Of a stretch of DNA of 64,000 bases, positions 6,398-14,076 are shown one piece after another. The stretch is from Streptomyces caeruleatus (GTDB lineage Bacteria > Actinomycetota > Actinomycetes > Streptomycetales > Streptomycetaceae): contig NZ_KQ948940.1 in assembly GCF_001514235.1 (NCBI RefSeq), positions 62,001 to 126,000 of the forward strand. The letters run 5' to 3'. A model generated the notes under the pieces. The model saw nothing but the letters and a program-made list of their open reading frames with translations, was not told the origin of the DNA and ran no database searches. The number at the start of each line of letters is the position of its first letter. The stretch's first letter is position 1. The translations under genes were made by a program, and so were the position numbers.

Positions 6398-7734
6398 TGC
6401 CCGCATCGCTGGTGGTGTGGACCCTGACCGCGCTGATCCTGGTGGGCGTGCTCACCCAGAAGTGGTGGGAGCCGCGTCTGGAAGCGCGGGGTGTGCCGGT
6501 GCGGCGGTGGCCGTGGCGCTGGTGGCTGGTCGGCTACCCCGGAACCGCCCTGCGGATCGTCGTGACCTGGCGGCGGCTGGCCTACCTCAACCATCTCTCG
6601 GTGAGCACGTCGCCCGACCGTCGGGTGATCGGCCGTGACCTCGTGGTGCACGGCCAGGCCCTCAAGCCCAAGCCTCCCCGCCTGACCTGGCCCATGCCCA
6701 CGGCAACCGGGCTGACGCTGCGGGTGCTGCTGCATCCCGGGCAGACCCCGGCGCCGTTCTACGCGGCGGCCCGTGCCATGGAACACACCTGGCGCGTGCA
6801 CAGCGTGCGGGTCACCTCGCCTCGCCGGGGTCAGGTGGTCATCGAGGTGACGGCCCGGGATCCGCTGGCCGAAGATGCCCCGTCCGTCCGTTCGCCGGCC
6901 CCCGTGCTCCTCGCTGCTGACGTGGGCGTTTCCGAGGATGGCGGCCCGTGGCTGATCGACCTGCGGCGCACCCCCCACTGGCTCGTCACGGGGGCCACGC
7001 AGTCGGGAAAGTCGTCCCTCCTGGCGGCGCTGGTGCTCGCGCTGGCGCCTCAGCGGGTCGCCCTGGTCGGCATCGACTGCAAAGGCGGCATGGAGCTGGG
7101 TCTGTTCGGCGGACGGCTCTCCGCGCTGGCGGTCGACCGGACACAGGCGCTCGGCGTGCTGGCCGGAGTGGTCGACGAGATCCAGGCACGCATGAAGTGG
7201 TGCCGCTCCTGGGACAAGCGATCGGTCTGGGAACTGCCCGAGGAACAACGCCCCGTGCCCCTGGTCGTGATCGTCGACGAGCTGGCAGAGCTGTACCTGA
7301 CCGACGGCTCGCGCGAATCGAAGGATGAGGCGGAGCAGTGCGGAACCCTGCTGCTGCGCATCGCCCAGCTCGGCGCGGCGCTCGGCGTCCACCTGGTCAT
7401 CGCCGGACAGCGGGTCGGCTCCGACCTCGGCCCCCGCGTGACCGCGCTGCGCGCCCAGCTCGGCGGACGCGTCGCCCACCGAGCACACGACGCGGCGTCG
7501 GCAGAGATGACCTTGGGCGACATCAACCCGGACGCCGTGATCACCGCGCAGAACATCACCGAGGACGAACAAGGCGTGGCCGTCGTCGCCATGGGCGGCC
7601 GGTGGATGCGCGCCCGTTCCCGCCTCGTCAGCACGTCCGCTGCGGTCGAGATCGGCCGGAGCGATCCGCCCCAGGATCCGTTCCTGACCCAACCCGACCC
7701 CGTCACCTTCCAGAAAGGAGGAATCGCGGCATGA
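6397..7734 (+). CDS. FtsK/SpoIIIE-type DNA translocase, TraB/TraSA homologue
   Basis: A 445-residue protein. One or two N-terminal membrane segments (about residues 4-20 and 40-56) precede a domain of roughly 120 residues and then an FtsK-type motor with Walker A G-A-T-Q-S-G-K-S (199-206) and Walker B V-V-I-V-D-E (290-295). A-G-Q-R-V-G-S-D near residue 341 matches the sensor region. In Streptomyces plasmids and AICEs this single hexameric ATPase moves double-stranded DNA between hyphae, guided by short repeats recognised by its C-terminal winged helix. Here the C-terminus is short (about 60 residues after the motor core), as in pSAM2 TraSA. Its start and stop overlap the neighbouring genes. 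Confidence 0.92.
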   Translation: MPASLVVWTLTALILVGVLTQKWWEPRLEARGVPVRRWPWRWWLVGYPGTALRIVVTWRRLAYLNHLSVSTSPDRRVIGRDLVVHGQALKPKPPRLTWPMPTATGLTLRVLLHPGQTPAPFYAAARAMEHTWRVHSVRVTSPRRGQVVIEVTARDPLAEDAPSVRSPAPVLLAADVGVSEDGGPWLIDLRRTPHWLVTGATQSGKSSLLAALVLALAPQRVALVGIDCKGGMELGLFGGRLSALAVDRTQALGVLAGVVDEIQARMKWCRSWDKRSVWELPEEQRPVPLVVIVDELAELYLTDGSRESKDEAEQCGTLLLRIAQLGAALGVHLVIAGQRVGSDLGPRVTALRAQLGGRVAHRAHDAASAEMTLGDINPDAVITAQNITEDEQGVAVVAMGGRWMRARSRLVSTSAAVEIGRSDPPQDPFLTQPDPVTFQKGGIAA

Positions 7735-7922
7735 CACAGACACATATCTGGGTCATCGACTCATTCCTGTTCCTGTACGTCGTCCTGACTTCCCGCTCAC
7801 GGGAAATCAGGGCCTACCAGGCAACGCTGATCGCACTGTTCGGATTCCTCCTCGCCGGGACGCCTTTCGCCTATCCCGTGTGGGCAATCGTCAAGGCCAT
7901 CGGAAGCCTCTTTTTCGGCTGA
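7731..7922 (+). CDS. Small two-helix membrane protein of the transfer operon (Spd-like)
   Basis: Sixty-three residues from an ATG that overlaps the TraB stop (ATGA), with AAAGGAGG nine bases upstream. Two hydrophobic stretches (about residues 8-20 and 29-58) predict a membrane hairpin. Small hydrophobic proteins coded next to TraB in Streptomyces plasmids (Spd proteins) affect intramycelial spread and pock size, and this is probably one of them. No enzymatic motif is visible. Confidence 0.65.
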   Translation: MTQTHIWVIDSFLFLYVVLTSRSREIRAYQATLIALFGFLLAGTPFAYPVWAIVKAIGSLFFG

Positions 7923-7984
7923 ATCCGAAAAGAGTCCCAGAGGTGACGTGGCATCACCTCGCAACCCTCAAAGGAGAAAACGCT

Positions 7985-8320
7985 ATGAACGTACGTCCCG
8001 CTCTCACCCGTTCTCTTGCTGCTGCGGCGCTCGGCCTCAGCGTCATCGGAGCGGGTATTTCCACCGCCTCGACCGCATCGGCTGCATCCCTGCCGAAAGA
8101 CTGCTTGGAGATTTACCACAACACAAAGAAGGCGACGGAGGCAGTGAACCTCCGAAAGGGGCCCGGGAGGAACTATACGTCTCTCGGGATCCTGTCAAAG
8201 GGAACCCGATTCCGCGTGAACTGCACGACAGATTTCTATTGGTACTACGGAAAGGTCGAGACAGGCGCCAACAAGGGGCGAAAGGGCTGGGTCAGCATCG
8301 CCTACCTGAAGAACACCTGA
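7985..8320 (+). CDS. Secreted SH3b protein A of a tandem triplet
   Basis: Starts at the ATG after AAAGGAGAAAA; 111 residues. The signal peptide (residues 1-33, with A-S-T-A-S-A-A before the mature start S-L-P-K-D-C) is followed by a single SH3b-like domain: A-V-N-L-R-K-G-P-G-R-N-Y-T-S-L-G-I-L-S-K-G-T-R-F, then W-Y-Y-G-K-V-E-T-G-A-N-K-G-R-K-G-W-V. Two cysteines, one at the mature N-terminus and one after T-R-F-R-V-N, are kept in all three copies and probably form a disulphide. It lies directly behind the transfer operon, so a role at the cell wall during mating is plausible but unproven. Confidence 0.8.
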   Translation: MNVRPALTRSLAAAALGLSVIGAGISTASTASAASLPKDCLEIYHNTKKATEAVNLRKGPGRNYTSLGILSKGTRFRVNCTTDFYWYYGKVETGANKGRKGWVSIAYLKNT

Positions 8321-8387
8321 GACACGCAACCAACTGCACATCGATGCAGTACTCCCCTGAACGGCTGAAGAATCAAGGAGAGAGAAA

Positions 8388-8720
8388 ATGCGAATCGTGC
8401 ACCGCGTTGCGGCGGCAGCCGCGTCCACGTCCCTGCTCGTCGGCGGCGCCGTGCTCGCTGCCCCGACTGCTTCGGCTGCATCGCTGCCCAAGTCGTGTAC
8501 CTGGGAATGGGCTTGGCCGCAGAAAATGGAAATTACCGGCGATGTAAACCTGCGTACCGGCCCAGGGAAGAAGTACACCTCTCTCGGAATCCTGTACAAG
8601 GGTGCCCGATTCACCGAGTACTGCGACAAAAACCATGACTGGAGCTACGGCAAAGTCACGAGCGGGCCGAACAACGGGAAATGGGGCTGGGTCAAGTCCG
8701 ATTACGTCGGCTGGAACTAG
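8388..8720 (+). CDS. Secreted SH3b protein B of a tandem triplet
   Basis: 110 residues from an ATG after AAGGAGAG. The signal peptide ends T-A-S-A-A and the mature protein begins S-L-P-K-S-C. The SH3b core D-V-N-L-R-T-G-P-G-K-K-Y-T-S-L-G-I-L-Y-K-G and W-S-Y-G-K-V-T-S-G-P-N-N-G-K-W-G-W-V aligns with copies A and C without gaps in the core. It is less basic than its sisters and has a Trp-rich insert (T-W-E-W-A-W-P) after the first cysteine. The intergenic distance of 67 bases, with its own binding site, suggests co-transcription. Confidence 0.8.
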   Translation: MRIVHRVAAAAASTSLLVGGAVLAAPTASAASLPKSCTWEWAWPQKMEITGDVNLRTGPGKKYTSLGILYKGARFTEYCDKNHDWSYGKVTSGPNNGKWGWVKSDYVGWN

Positions 8721-8825
8721 CAGGGGCGACATGTACCCCCATTCGTCCCCATTTTCGGCAGGCGCCGGAAAGGAAAATGCGAGGCAGCGAAATGCCGCCT
8801 CGAAGCTCTCTCAGAGGAGAAACAA

Positions 8826-9164
8826 ATGAAGCTCCGACAGAATCTCACCCGTTCCCTTGCAGCATCCGTGCTCGGACTGAGCGTCCTTGGTGCTGGTATC
8901 GCCACCGCCCCGACCGCTTCCGCTGCCTCTCTACCCAAGGGTTGTGTTCCGGCCTACGGGGTCCCGAACAAGGCGACCAAGGCCGTGAACCTCCGTTCCG
9001 GTCCGGGAACGAAGTACACGTCACTCGGAATACTTTCCAAGGGGACCCGATACACCCCGACCTGTATGACAAAGGACGCCAGTTGGCTTTACGGAAAGGT
9101 CGGCACTGGACCCAACAAGGGCAGAAAGGGATGGGTTTACTGGACCTATATGACCGGGGCTTGA
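8826..9164 (+). CDS. Secreted SH3b protein C of a tandem triplet
   Basis: 112 residues from an ATG nine bases after AGAGGAG. It is closest to copy A in both signal peptide (N-L-T-R-S-L-A-A-S-V-L-G-L-S-V) and domain (A-V-N-L-R-S-G-P-G-T-K-Y-T-S-L-G-I-L-S-K-G-T-R-Y). Both conserved cysteines are present. It is followed after 86 bases by the replication gene. The triplet looks like successive duplication on the element with divergence of surface residues, as expected for proteins that recognise or mask different partners. Confidence 0.8.
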   Translation: MKLRQNLTRSLAASVLGLSVLGAGIATAPTASAASLPKGCVPAYGVPNKATKAVNLRSGPGTKYTSLGILSKGTRYTPTCMTKDASWLYGKVGTGPNKGRKGWVYWTYMTGA

Positions 9165-9250
9165 CAGTTCCCGCCGACAGACTCCATTTCTGGCTGATCA
9201 AAGCCAAGTCGAATTCCTAGCTGAGACAAGCCAAAACAGGAGCTGACCCC

Positions 9251-10738
9251 ATGACCGCCGCGCCCATCCCTCGCGAAAGGGGACCACCCATGCATGCGAT
9301 ATCGGATGAGGCGCGGCGCTCAGTACTCAATGAGGCTGAGCGCCTGCGCCTTCTCTCACCCACCGAACGTGATCTTATCCGGCTCGTCCATGAGCCCGGT
9401 TTCTCGCGCTGGCTCGAACAGATCAAATCCATTGGCGGGTGTGCGCACCCGATCTACCTCGCCGGACACACCACCACCCGTGACGCGGTCACCGGAGAGG
9501 TGCTGCGGCACTACGACACGGCTGACGAACCCGGAAGCCGGATGCCGGTCCGCTGCCGCAACCGGCGAGAGACACGCTGCCAACCGTGCTCCTACCTCCA
9601 CGCGGGCGACACCTTCCACCTCGTCCGCTCCGGCCTCCTGGGCGGCAAGGGCGTCACAGACGACGTGCAGCGTCACCCCCGGCTCTTCGTCACCCTCACC
9701 GCCCCCTCGTTCGGCGCCGTGCACCGCGCAAGCGGTCCTGAAACGGCTGTGTGCCGGCCTCGACGAGACGGCGGCACCTGCGAACACGGGCGGCCCCTCG
9801 GCTGCGGCCACCAGCACACCGACACCGATTCCGCGGTGGGCCAGCCGCTCTGCCCGGACTGCTACGACTACACCGGACACGTCCTGTGGCACGCTTCCGC
9901 CGGCACCTTGTGGAACCGCTACTGCCACATGCTCCGGCGCCATCTGGCAACCGCCGCAGGGATCACGCAAACCCGTCTGCGCGAGCACCTGACCGTGTCC
10001 TTCGCGAAGGTCGCCGAGTACCAACAGCGGGGCGCCGTGCACTTCCATGCGGTGATCCGGCTCGACGGGCCTGACGGCCCTTCCTCGCCCCCGCCGTTGT
10101 GGGCCACGACCGAACTCCTTGAAGGCGCCGTGCGGTCGGCTGCTGACCTGGTCGAGGTGCACACCCCTTACTCCCCGGCAACCGGCGAGCGGACTGTCAG
10201 GTGGGGAAAACAGCTCGACGTCCACCCGATCCGCAGCGACGCATTCACCGAATCATCGGCGGTGACCGACAACGCCGTTGCGGCCTACGTCGCGAAATAC
10301 GTCTCCAAGAGTGTCGGCGACGCGGGCGGCATCGACTACCGCATCAACGACTTCGACAGCATCCGCCTCGCCCCGGTCAACGCCCACCTGCGCGCCCTCA
10401 TGGCAGCCTGCTGGCGCCTCGGCGGCCTGGTGGAACTGGAGGCGCTCAACCTGCGGGCCTGGGCTCACACGCTCGGCTACCGGGGCCACGTCCTCACCAA
10501 ATCCCGCCAGTACTCCACCACTTACGGCGCTCTGCGCGCGGTCCGCGCGGACTACCAGGGCGGCGGCGTCCTCGCCGTGGAGGACGGCGACACCGTCACC
10601 GAATCCGCCTGGCGCTACATCGGCTCCGGACACTCCCCGGCCGAAGCAGACATGGCAGTCGGCATAGCCGAAGACCTAGCCGCCCTACGCGAAATCAGAA
10701 GAGACATGATCGCCGAAGGGTGGAGATATGCCGCGTAA
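9251..10738 (+). CDS. Replication initiator, RepSA-like HUH protein
   Basis: A 495-residue protein; the ATG lies eight bases after AGGAG. The N-terminal half has several cysteine and histidine pairs (C-R-N-R...C-Q-P-C near residue 110; C-E-H...C-G-H-Q-H...C-P-D-C near 180-200), probably zinc-binding. The HUH metal motif is A-V-H-F-H-A-V-I (His264, His266). The likely nicking tyrosines are in Y-V-A-K-Y-V-S-K-S (Tyr346, Tyr350). RepSA-type proteins nick a double-strand origin and start rolling-circle replication of the excised AICE before transfer. The gene is followed by xis and int, as in pSAM2. Confidence 0.9.
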   Translation: MTAAPIPRERGPPMHAISDEARRSVLNEAERLRLLSPTERDLIRLVHEPGFSRWLEQIKSIGGCAHPIYLAGHTTTRDAVTGEVLRHYDTADEPGSRMPVRCRNRRETRCQPCSYLHAGDTFHLVRSGLLGGKGVTDDVQRHPRLFVTLTAPSFGAVHRASGPETAVCRPRRDGGTCEHGRPLGCGHQHTDTDSAVGQPLCPDCYDYTGHVLWHASAGTLWNRYCHMLRRHLATAAGITQTRLREHLTVSFAKVAEYQQRGAVHFHAVIRLDGPDGPSSPPPLWATTELLEGAVRSAADLVEVHTPYSPATGERTVRWGKQLDVHPIRSDAFTESSAVTDNAVAAYVAKYVSKSVGDAGGIDYRINDFDSIRLAPVNAHLRALMAACWRLGGLVELEALNLRAWAHTLGYRGHVLTKSRQYSTTYGALRAVRADYQGGGVLAVEDGDTVTESAWRYIGSGHSPAEADMAVGIAEDLAALREIRRDMIAEGWRYAA

Positions 10739-10803
10739 TGAATTTCCGAGCAAATGGGGGCCGGAAAGGGAAAGCGGAAAAGAAGGATGGGCACTTAAAG
10801 AAA

Positions 10804-10837
10804 GAGCCGCCCTGAAGATAGGGCTTCAGGGCGGCTC
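10804..10837. terminator. Perfect 14-bp stem-loop between rep and xis
   Basis: GAGCCGCCCTGAAG (10804-10817) pairs exactly with CTTCAGGGCGGCTC (10824-10837) around ATAGGG. It lies 66 bases after the rep stop and 48 before xis. It may end or attenuate transcription so that xis-int are expressed less than rep. Confidence 0.7.
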
Positions 10838-10884
10838 CGACCCGCAAGGGGTCGACGTGAGGCTACCGCACAGAGGAGAGGCGT

Positions 10885-11070
10885 ATGGCTGCGGGTGGAT
10901 CCAACCGGCTTCTGACGCCGGATGACACAGCCGAGCGGCTGGCTGTTTCGAAGCGAACGCTCTACGCAAAGTGGCGTGATTGGGGGATACCTGCCTACAA
11001 GGTGGGCAAGCATCTCAGATTTCGCGAACGTGATGTTGATCACTGGCTCGCCCAACAGGCTTGTAGCTAG
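10885..11070 (+). CDS. xis: Excisionase (MerR-like helix-turn-helix, Xis)
   Basis: Sixty-one residues from an ATG after AGAGGAG. The winged helix-turn-helix (L-T-P-D-D-T-A-E-R-L-A-V-S-K-R-T-L-Y-A-K-W-R-D-W-G-I-P-A-Y-K-V-G-K-H-L-R-F, residues 10-47) is the standard DNA-binding domain of excisionases and of helix_turn_helix_17 proteins. It lies 78 bases before int, the conserved AICE arrangement. Xis bends the attachment sites so that the integrase excises the element. Confidence 0.88.
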   Translation: MAAGGSNRLLTPDDTAERLAVSKRTLYAKWRDWGIPAYKVGKHLRFRERDVDHWLAQQACS

Positions 11071-11148
11071 GGGGAGTTGGCGTGTAAAACATGGTGCTGA
11101 GGTCGGAGATAGGGCTCCGACCCAAGTCTGTAAGGGAGTTGAAGCCTC

Positions 11149-12333
11149 GTGGCTTCGATCATCAAGCGCTGTGACTGCAAGGTGGGCCAGTGGCCGCGCT
11201 GCCGCCACTCGTGGGTTGTCCGGTTCCGAGACGCCAGCGGTGCCCAGAAGGAAGAGTCGTTCCCTCACAACAAGAAGACTGAGGCGAAAGAACTCGCAAC
11301 CAAGGTCGAGAATGACAAGCGCCTTGGCGTGTACGTCGACCGCAAGCACTCTAAGCGGACCTTTGAGGACTGCTGGAATGAGTGGCTGAACTTCGGGACG
11401 CGGGAAGAGTCCACCATCGTTCAGTACAAGAGCATTTACAAGAACCACTTTGCTGCCATGTTTGGCACTAGGCGAATTGGTTCTATGAAGCCCTCGGACA
11501 TCGTCGCGTGGGAGGCGGACCAGAAGGAACGGGGCTACAAGCCTTACGGCATTCAAGGCCGGAAAACCGTGCTGAAATCGTTCCTCAAGTACTGCTATGA
11601 GGCGGAGATCGTCCCGAAGTACGCCGGAAAAGAAATCTCCGTAAACGGCCGGAACGAGTCCGCTTATCGGCCGGTTGAGGATGAGGAGATTCCGACCACT
11701 GCCGAAGTCATGGCCATCTATGAGGCCATGCGTCCGGTCTACAAGTCGACCATCTGGATTCAGGCGGGCTGCGGTCTCCGTGTGGGCGAGGCTCTCGCGT
11801 TCTCTCAGTCTCACCTGGATCGCCGAGAGGGCTGGTACTTCGTTCAGAACCAGCTCACGAACTTCGGGAAGAACGACGGAGCCAGCCGAGGGACGAACGT
11901 CAAGAACGAACCGAAGTGGTCCAGGAAGGGGCGTTGGGTCCCTGTCCCGTCCTCGGTGGCTGACGAACTGGAGAAGCATCGGGCTTTCTGGGAGCCGTGG
12001 GGGGAACCGGGCTGGTACTACGAGTCAGAGACCTACCGGGACCGTCACCCCTCGCGGACGACGTACACGGACCGTTGGAACGACGCGATCAGGAAGGCTG
12101 GACTCGCAGAGTCGGGCTACACGCCTAAGGCCCTCCGCCACTACTTCGCCAGCATGGCCATTGCGGCGGGCGTACCCCTGTGGGAGGTAGCTCAGTGGAT
12201 GGGGCACAGCTCCACCAAGGTCACCGAGCAGGTCTACGCGCACCTTGTTGAGGGCGCAGAGGAGCGGATCACGGGGGCGTTCGAGGCGGCACTAGCAGAC
12301 GCCTTCCGGAGTCGGCTCAGGGTGGCTGCATGA
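11149..12333 (+). CDS. int: Tyrosine-recombinase integrase of the AICE
   Basis: A 394-residue protein from a GTG start after AAGGGAG. The N-terminus has a C-D-C...C-R-H patch and the arm-type DNA-binding domain. The core-binding domain spans about residues 75-170 and the catalytic domain 185-385. Catalytic residues seen are Arg211 (G-C-G-L-R-V-G-E-A), Arg330 (A-L-R-H-Y), His353 (M-G-H-S-S) and the nucleophile Tyr363 (V-Y-A-H-L). The first position of the usual H-x-x-R box is Lys327, a substitution also tolerated in other family members. It integrates the element; the target here is a phosphoribosyltransferase gene starting about 70 bases downstream. Confidence 0.93.
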   Translation: MASIIKRCDCKVGQWPRCRHSWVVRFRDASGAQKEESFPHNKKTEAKELATKVENDKRLGVYVDRKHSKRTFEDCWNEWLNFGTREESTIVQYKSIYKNHFAAMFGTRRIGSMKPSDIVAWEADQKERGYKPYGIQGRKTVLKSFLKYCYEAEIVPKYAGKEISVNGRNESAYRPVEDEEIPTTAEVMAIYEAMRPVYKSTIWIQAGCGLRVGEALAFSQSHLDRREGWYFVQNQLTNFGKNDGASRGTNVKNEPKWSRKGRWVPVPSSVADELEKHRAFWEPWGEPGWYYESETYRDRHPSRTTYTDRWNDAIRKAGLAESGYTPKALRHYFASMAIAAGVPLWEVAQWMGHSSTKVTEQVYAHLVEGAEERITGAFEAALADAFRSRLRVAA

Positions 12334-12334
12334 T

Positions 12335-12412
12335 GAGGGTTGCTGACCCTCAATGCTGAGTTTTCGCTGAGTTTTCGGGCCTCCCTCCTGCATCACAGCA
12401 GGTGGGAGGCCC
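12335..12412. other. Right-end attachment region of the AICE with repeats and hairpins
   Basis: Immediately after int there is a small hairpin GAGGGT-N5-ACCCTC (12335-12351), a tandem 11-base repeat CTGAGTTTTCG (12356-12366 and 12367-12377), and a large hairpin GGGCCTCCCTCCTGC/GCAGGTGGGAGGCCC (12377-12412) with one mismatch. Host coding sequence resumes just afterwards. The repeats are candidates for integrase arm sites and the last hairpin for the int terminator. The exact core cannot be fixed without the left end. Confidence 0.55.
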
Positions 12413-12752
12413 TTCCGTGTTTGACGTCGAGTTCTACACGGGCGTGGGGACCACCCTCGACATGCCCGTCATGCTCGCCCCCGTCCCCAACGCGATCGAC
12501 TTCACCGACAAGAAGGTGCTGATCGCGGACGACGTCGCCGACACCGGCAAGACGCTGAAGCTCGTCCACGACTTCTGTGTGGAGCATGTCGCCGAGGTGC
12601 GGTCCGCCGTGGTCTATGAGAAGTCCCACTCGCTCGTGAAGTGCGACTACGTGTGGAAGCGCACCGATGAGTGGATCAACTTCCCGTGGAGTGTTCTGCC
12701 GCCGGTCCACAGGTCCGGGGACGCGGCCAAGGCCAACAAGGAAGCCGTCTGA
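12402..12752 (+). pseudogene. 3' part of a phosphoribosyltransferase gene interrupted by the AICE
   Basis: From about base 12426 the frame reads V-E-F-Y-T-G-V-G-T-T-L-D-M-P-V and continues with the PRPP-binding motif V-L-I-A-D-D-V-A-D-T-G-K-T. This is the C-terminal two thirds of a type I phosphoribosyltransferase common in Streptomyces (full length about 165-180 residues, from memory). The missing first 55-60 residues should lie beyond the other end of the element. A GTG at 12402 could start a shortened protein, but that start falls within the int terminator hairpin and has no ribosome site. The host gene is therefore probably inactivated, unless an intact copy exists elsewhere. Confidence 0.8.
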
Positions 12753-12762
12753 GCTGAGGCGT

Positions 12763-12847
12763 CCCCACAGGCCCCACAGGCCCCACAGGCCCCACAGGCC
12801 CCGCAGTCCCCACCGTCCCGGCCGCCGATCCGGCAGGGACGGTGGGG
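12763..12847. terminator. 9-bp tandem repeats followed by a 12-bp terminator stem
   Basis: About four copies of CCCCACAGG occur at 12763-12800. They are followed by CCCCACCGTCCC (12808-12819) pairing with GGGACGGTGGGG (12836-12847). The stem sits between the phosphoribosyltransferase remnant and the convergent glycosidase gene and probably works on both. Confidence 0.75.
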
Positions 12848-12872
12848 GAGGCGAGCCGGCCCCGGTCCCCGG

Positions 12873-13916
12873 TTACTGCCGCCAGGCCCAGTGCAGGCGG
12901 TCCAGGCCGCTCTGGTTGTTCAGGCTCAGGCTGAGGTCGGTGCCCGTTCCCTGGAGGGTCGTGAGGGAGTAGGTGTCGCCGTTGCGCAGGCCGGGCCAGT
13001 AGACCGAGCCGAGGCCCAGTTCACGGATGGTGTCCGTGGCGGCCTGGATGTAGGCGACCTCGTGGGAGCCGTTGACCGGGCCGTTGTAGTCCAGGCCGGT
13101 GGTCATGGAAGCGCCGAACTCGTCGAGGATCGTGCGCGAGGCACAGTCGCCGATGCGCGCCTTGAAGTCCGCCTTCCACTGGTCGACGCTGGTCCAGTCG
13201 GTGTGCCAGAAGCCGTAGTTGTGCAGGGCGAGCCGGGTGCCCTTGAGTCGCGGATCGGCGCAGACCGGCTTGACGTCCTCGCTGTACTTGTAGCCGCCGA
13301 TCAGCATCCGGTCACGGGGCACGTTGCGATGGGTGGTCACCCACTTCGCGGCGACGTCGGTCCACTCCTGGGCGGTGTAGCCGAACGGCTCGTTCATCGG
13401 CTCGAAGTACACCTTGGAGTCGCGGGCGTAGGCGGAGGTGATCCGCGCCCACATCTTGTCCCAGGCGGCCTGGTCGTCGATCTTGCCGTCCTTGGCGTTG
13501 TCGGCCTCCCAGTAGCCCAGGATGACCTTGAACCCCTTGTCGGAGGCGGCGTCGATCGCTCCCTTGTACGACTTCCAGAAGGGGCCGTTGACGGAGGTCG
13601 GGTTGACCGGCAGCCGGACCGTGTTGGCGCCCAGCTTGGCGAAGCCGCCGATGATCGCCTTGGACTTGGCGTAGGTGGTGGCGTAACTGTCCGTGGTGGA
13701 CAGGCCGGACGGTACGACCGCGTCGTCGGCGTAGTTGTCGCGCGGGTCGGCCCAGTTGACGCCATGGAAGTCGCTGACGGGCGGCACGGCCGGCTTGCCG
13801 TAGGCGGATGCGGGGGACGCCGAGGCGGGGGAGGCGGCGAGTGCGCCCCCGAAGGCCGTGGCGCAGGCCAGCAACGTGGCGACGCAAGCTGTCCGGCGGT
13901 GGTTCTCTCGTGGCAC
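12873..13916 (-). CDS. Secreted glycoside hydrolase family 5 (cellulase-like)
   Basis: A GTG start with AAGGGG upstream; 347 residues. A signal peptide of about 35 residues (L-A-A-S-P-A-S-A) leads to a TIM-barrel catalytic domain without a carbohydrate-binding module. The acid/base glutamate is Glu176 in Y-F-E-P-M-N-E-P-F-G and the nucleophile Glu266 in T-I-L-D-E-F-G-A-S. The substrate is probably a beta-1,4-glucan or mannan; family 5 includes endoglucanases, mannanases and others and the sequence alone does not decide. It ends close to a bidirectional terminator shared with the interrupted phosphoribosyltransferase. Confidence 0.85.
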   Translation of the reverse strand: MPRENHRRTACVATLLACATAFGGALAASPASASPASAYGKPAVPPVSDFHGVNWADPRDNYADDAVVPSGLSTTDSYATTYAKSKAIIGGFAKLGANTVRLPVNPTSVNGPFWKSYKGAIDAASDKGFKVILGYWEADNAKDGKIDDQAAWDKMWARITSAYARDSKVYFEPMNEPFGYTAQEWTDVAAKWVTTHRNVPRDRMLIGGYKYSEDVKPVCADPRLKGTRLALHNYGFWHTDWTSVDQWKADFKARIGDCASRTILDEFGASMTTGLDYNGPVNGSHEVAYIQAATDTIRELGLGSVYWPGLRNGDTYSLTTLQGTGTDLSLSLNNQSGLDRLHWAWRQ

Positions 13917-14076
13917 GGCATCCCCTTCGGCGGGCTCGATGGTTCCCGCAAGCTAGAAGATGATCCGAACACAGGTCAACGTATGTACACACAAAGTTTC
14001 AACATCGGAGGCGCAAAGCGAACAAAGGCCCTCGGCGCGGGTGCGCCGAGGGCCCTCCACCTGCTTCCTGCTGCGT

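Noticed and set aside
12763-12800. Short direct repeats (CCCCACAGG) considered as a CRISPR array
   Set aside because: The units are nine bases with no spacers; they are a simple tandem repeat before a terminator.
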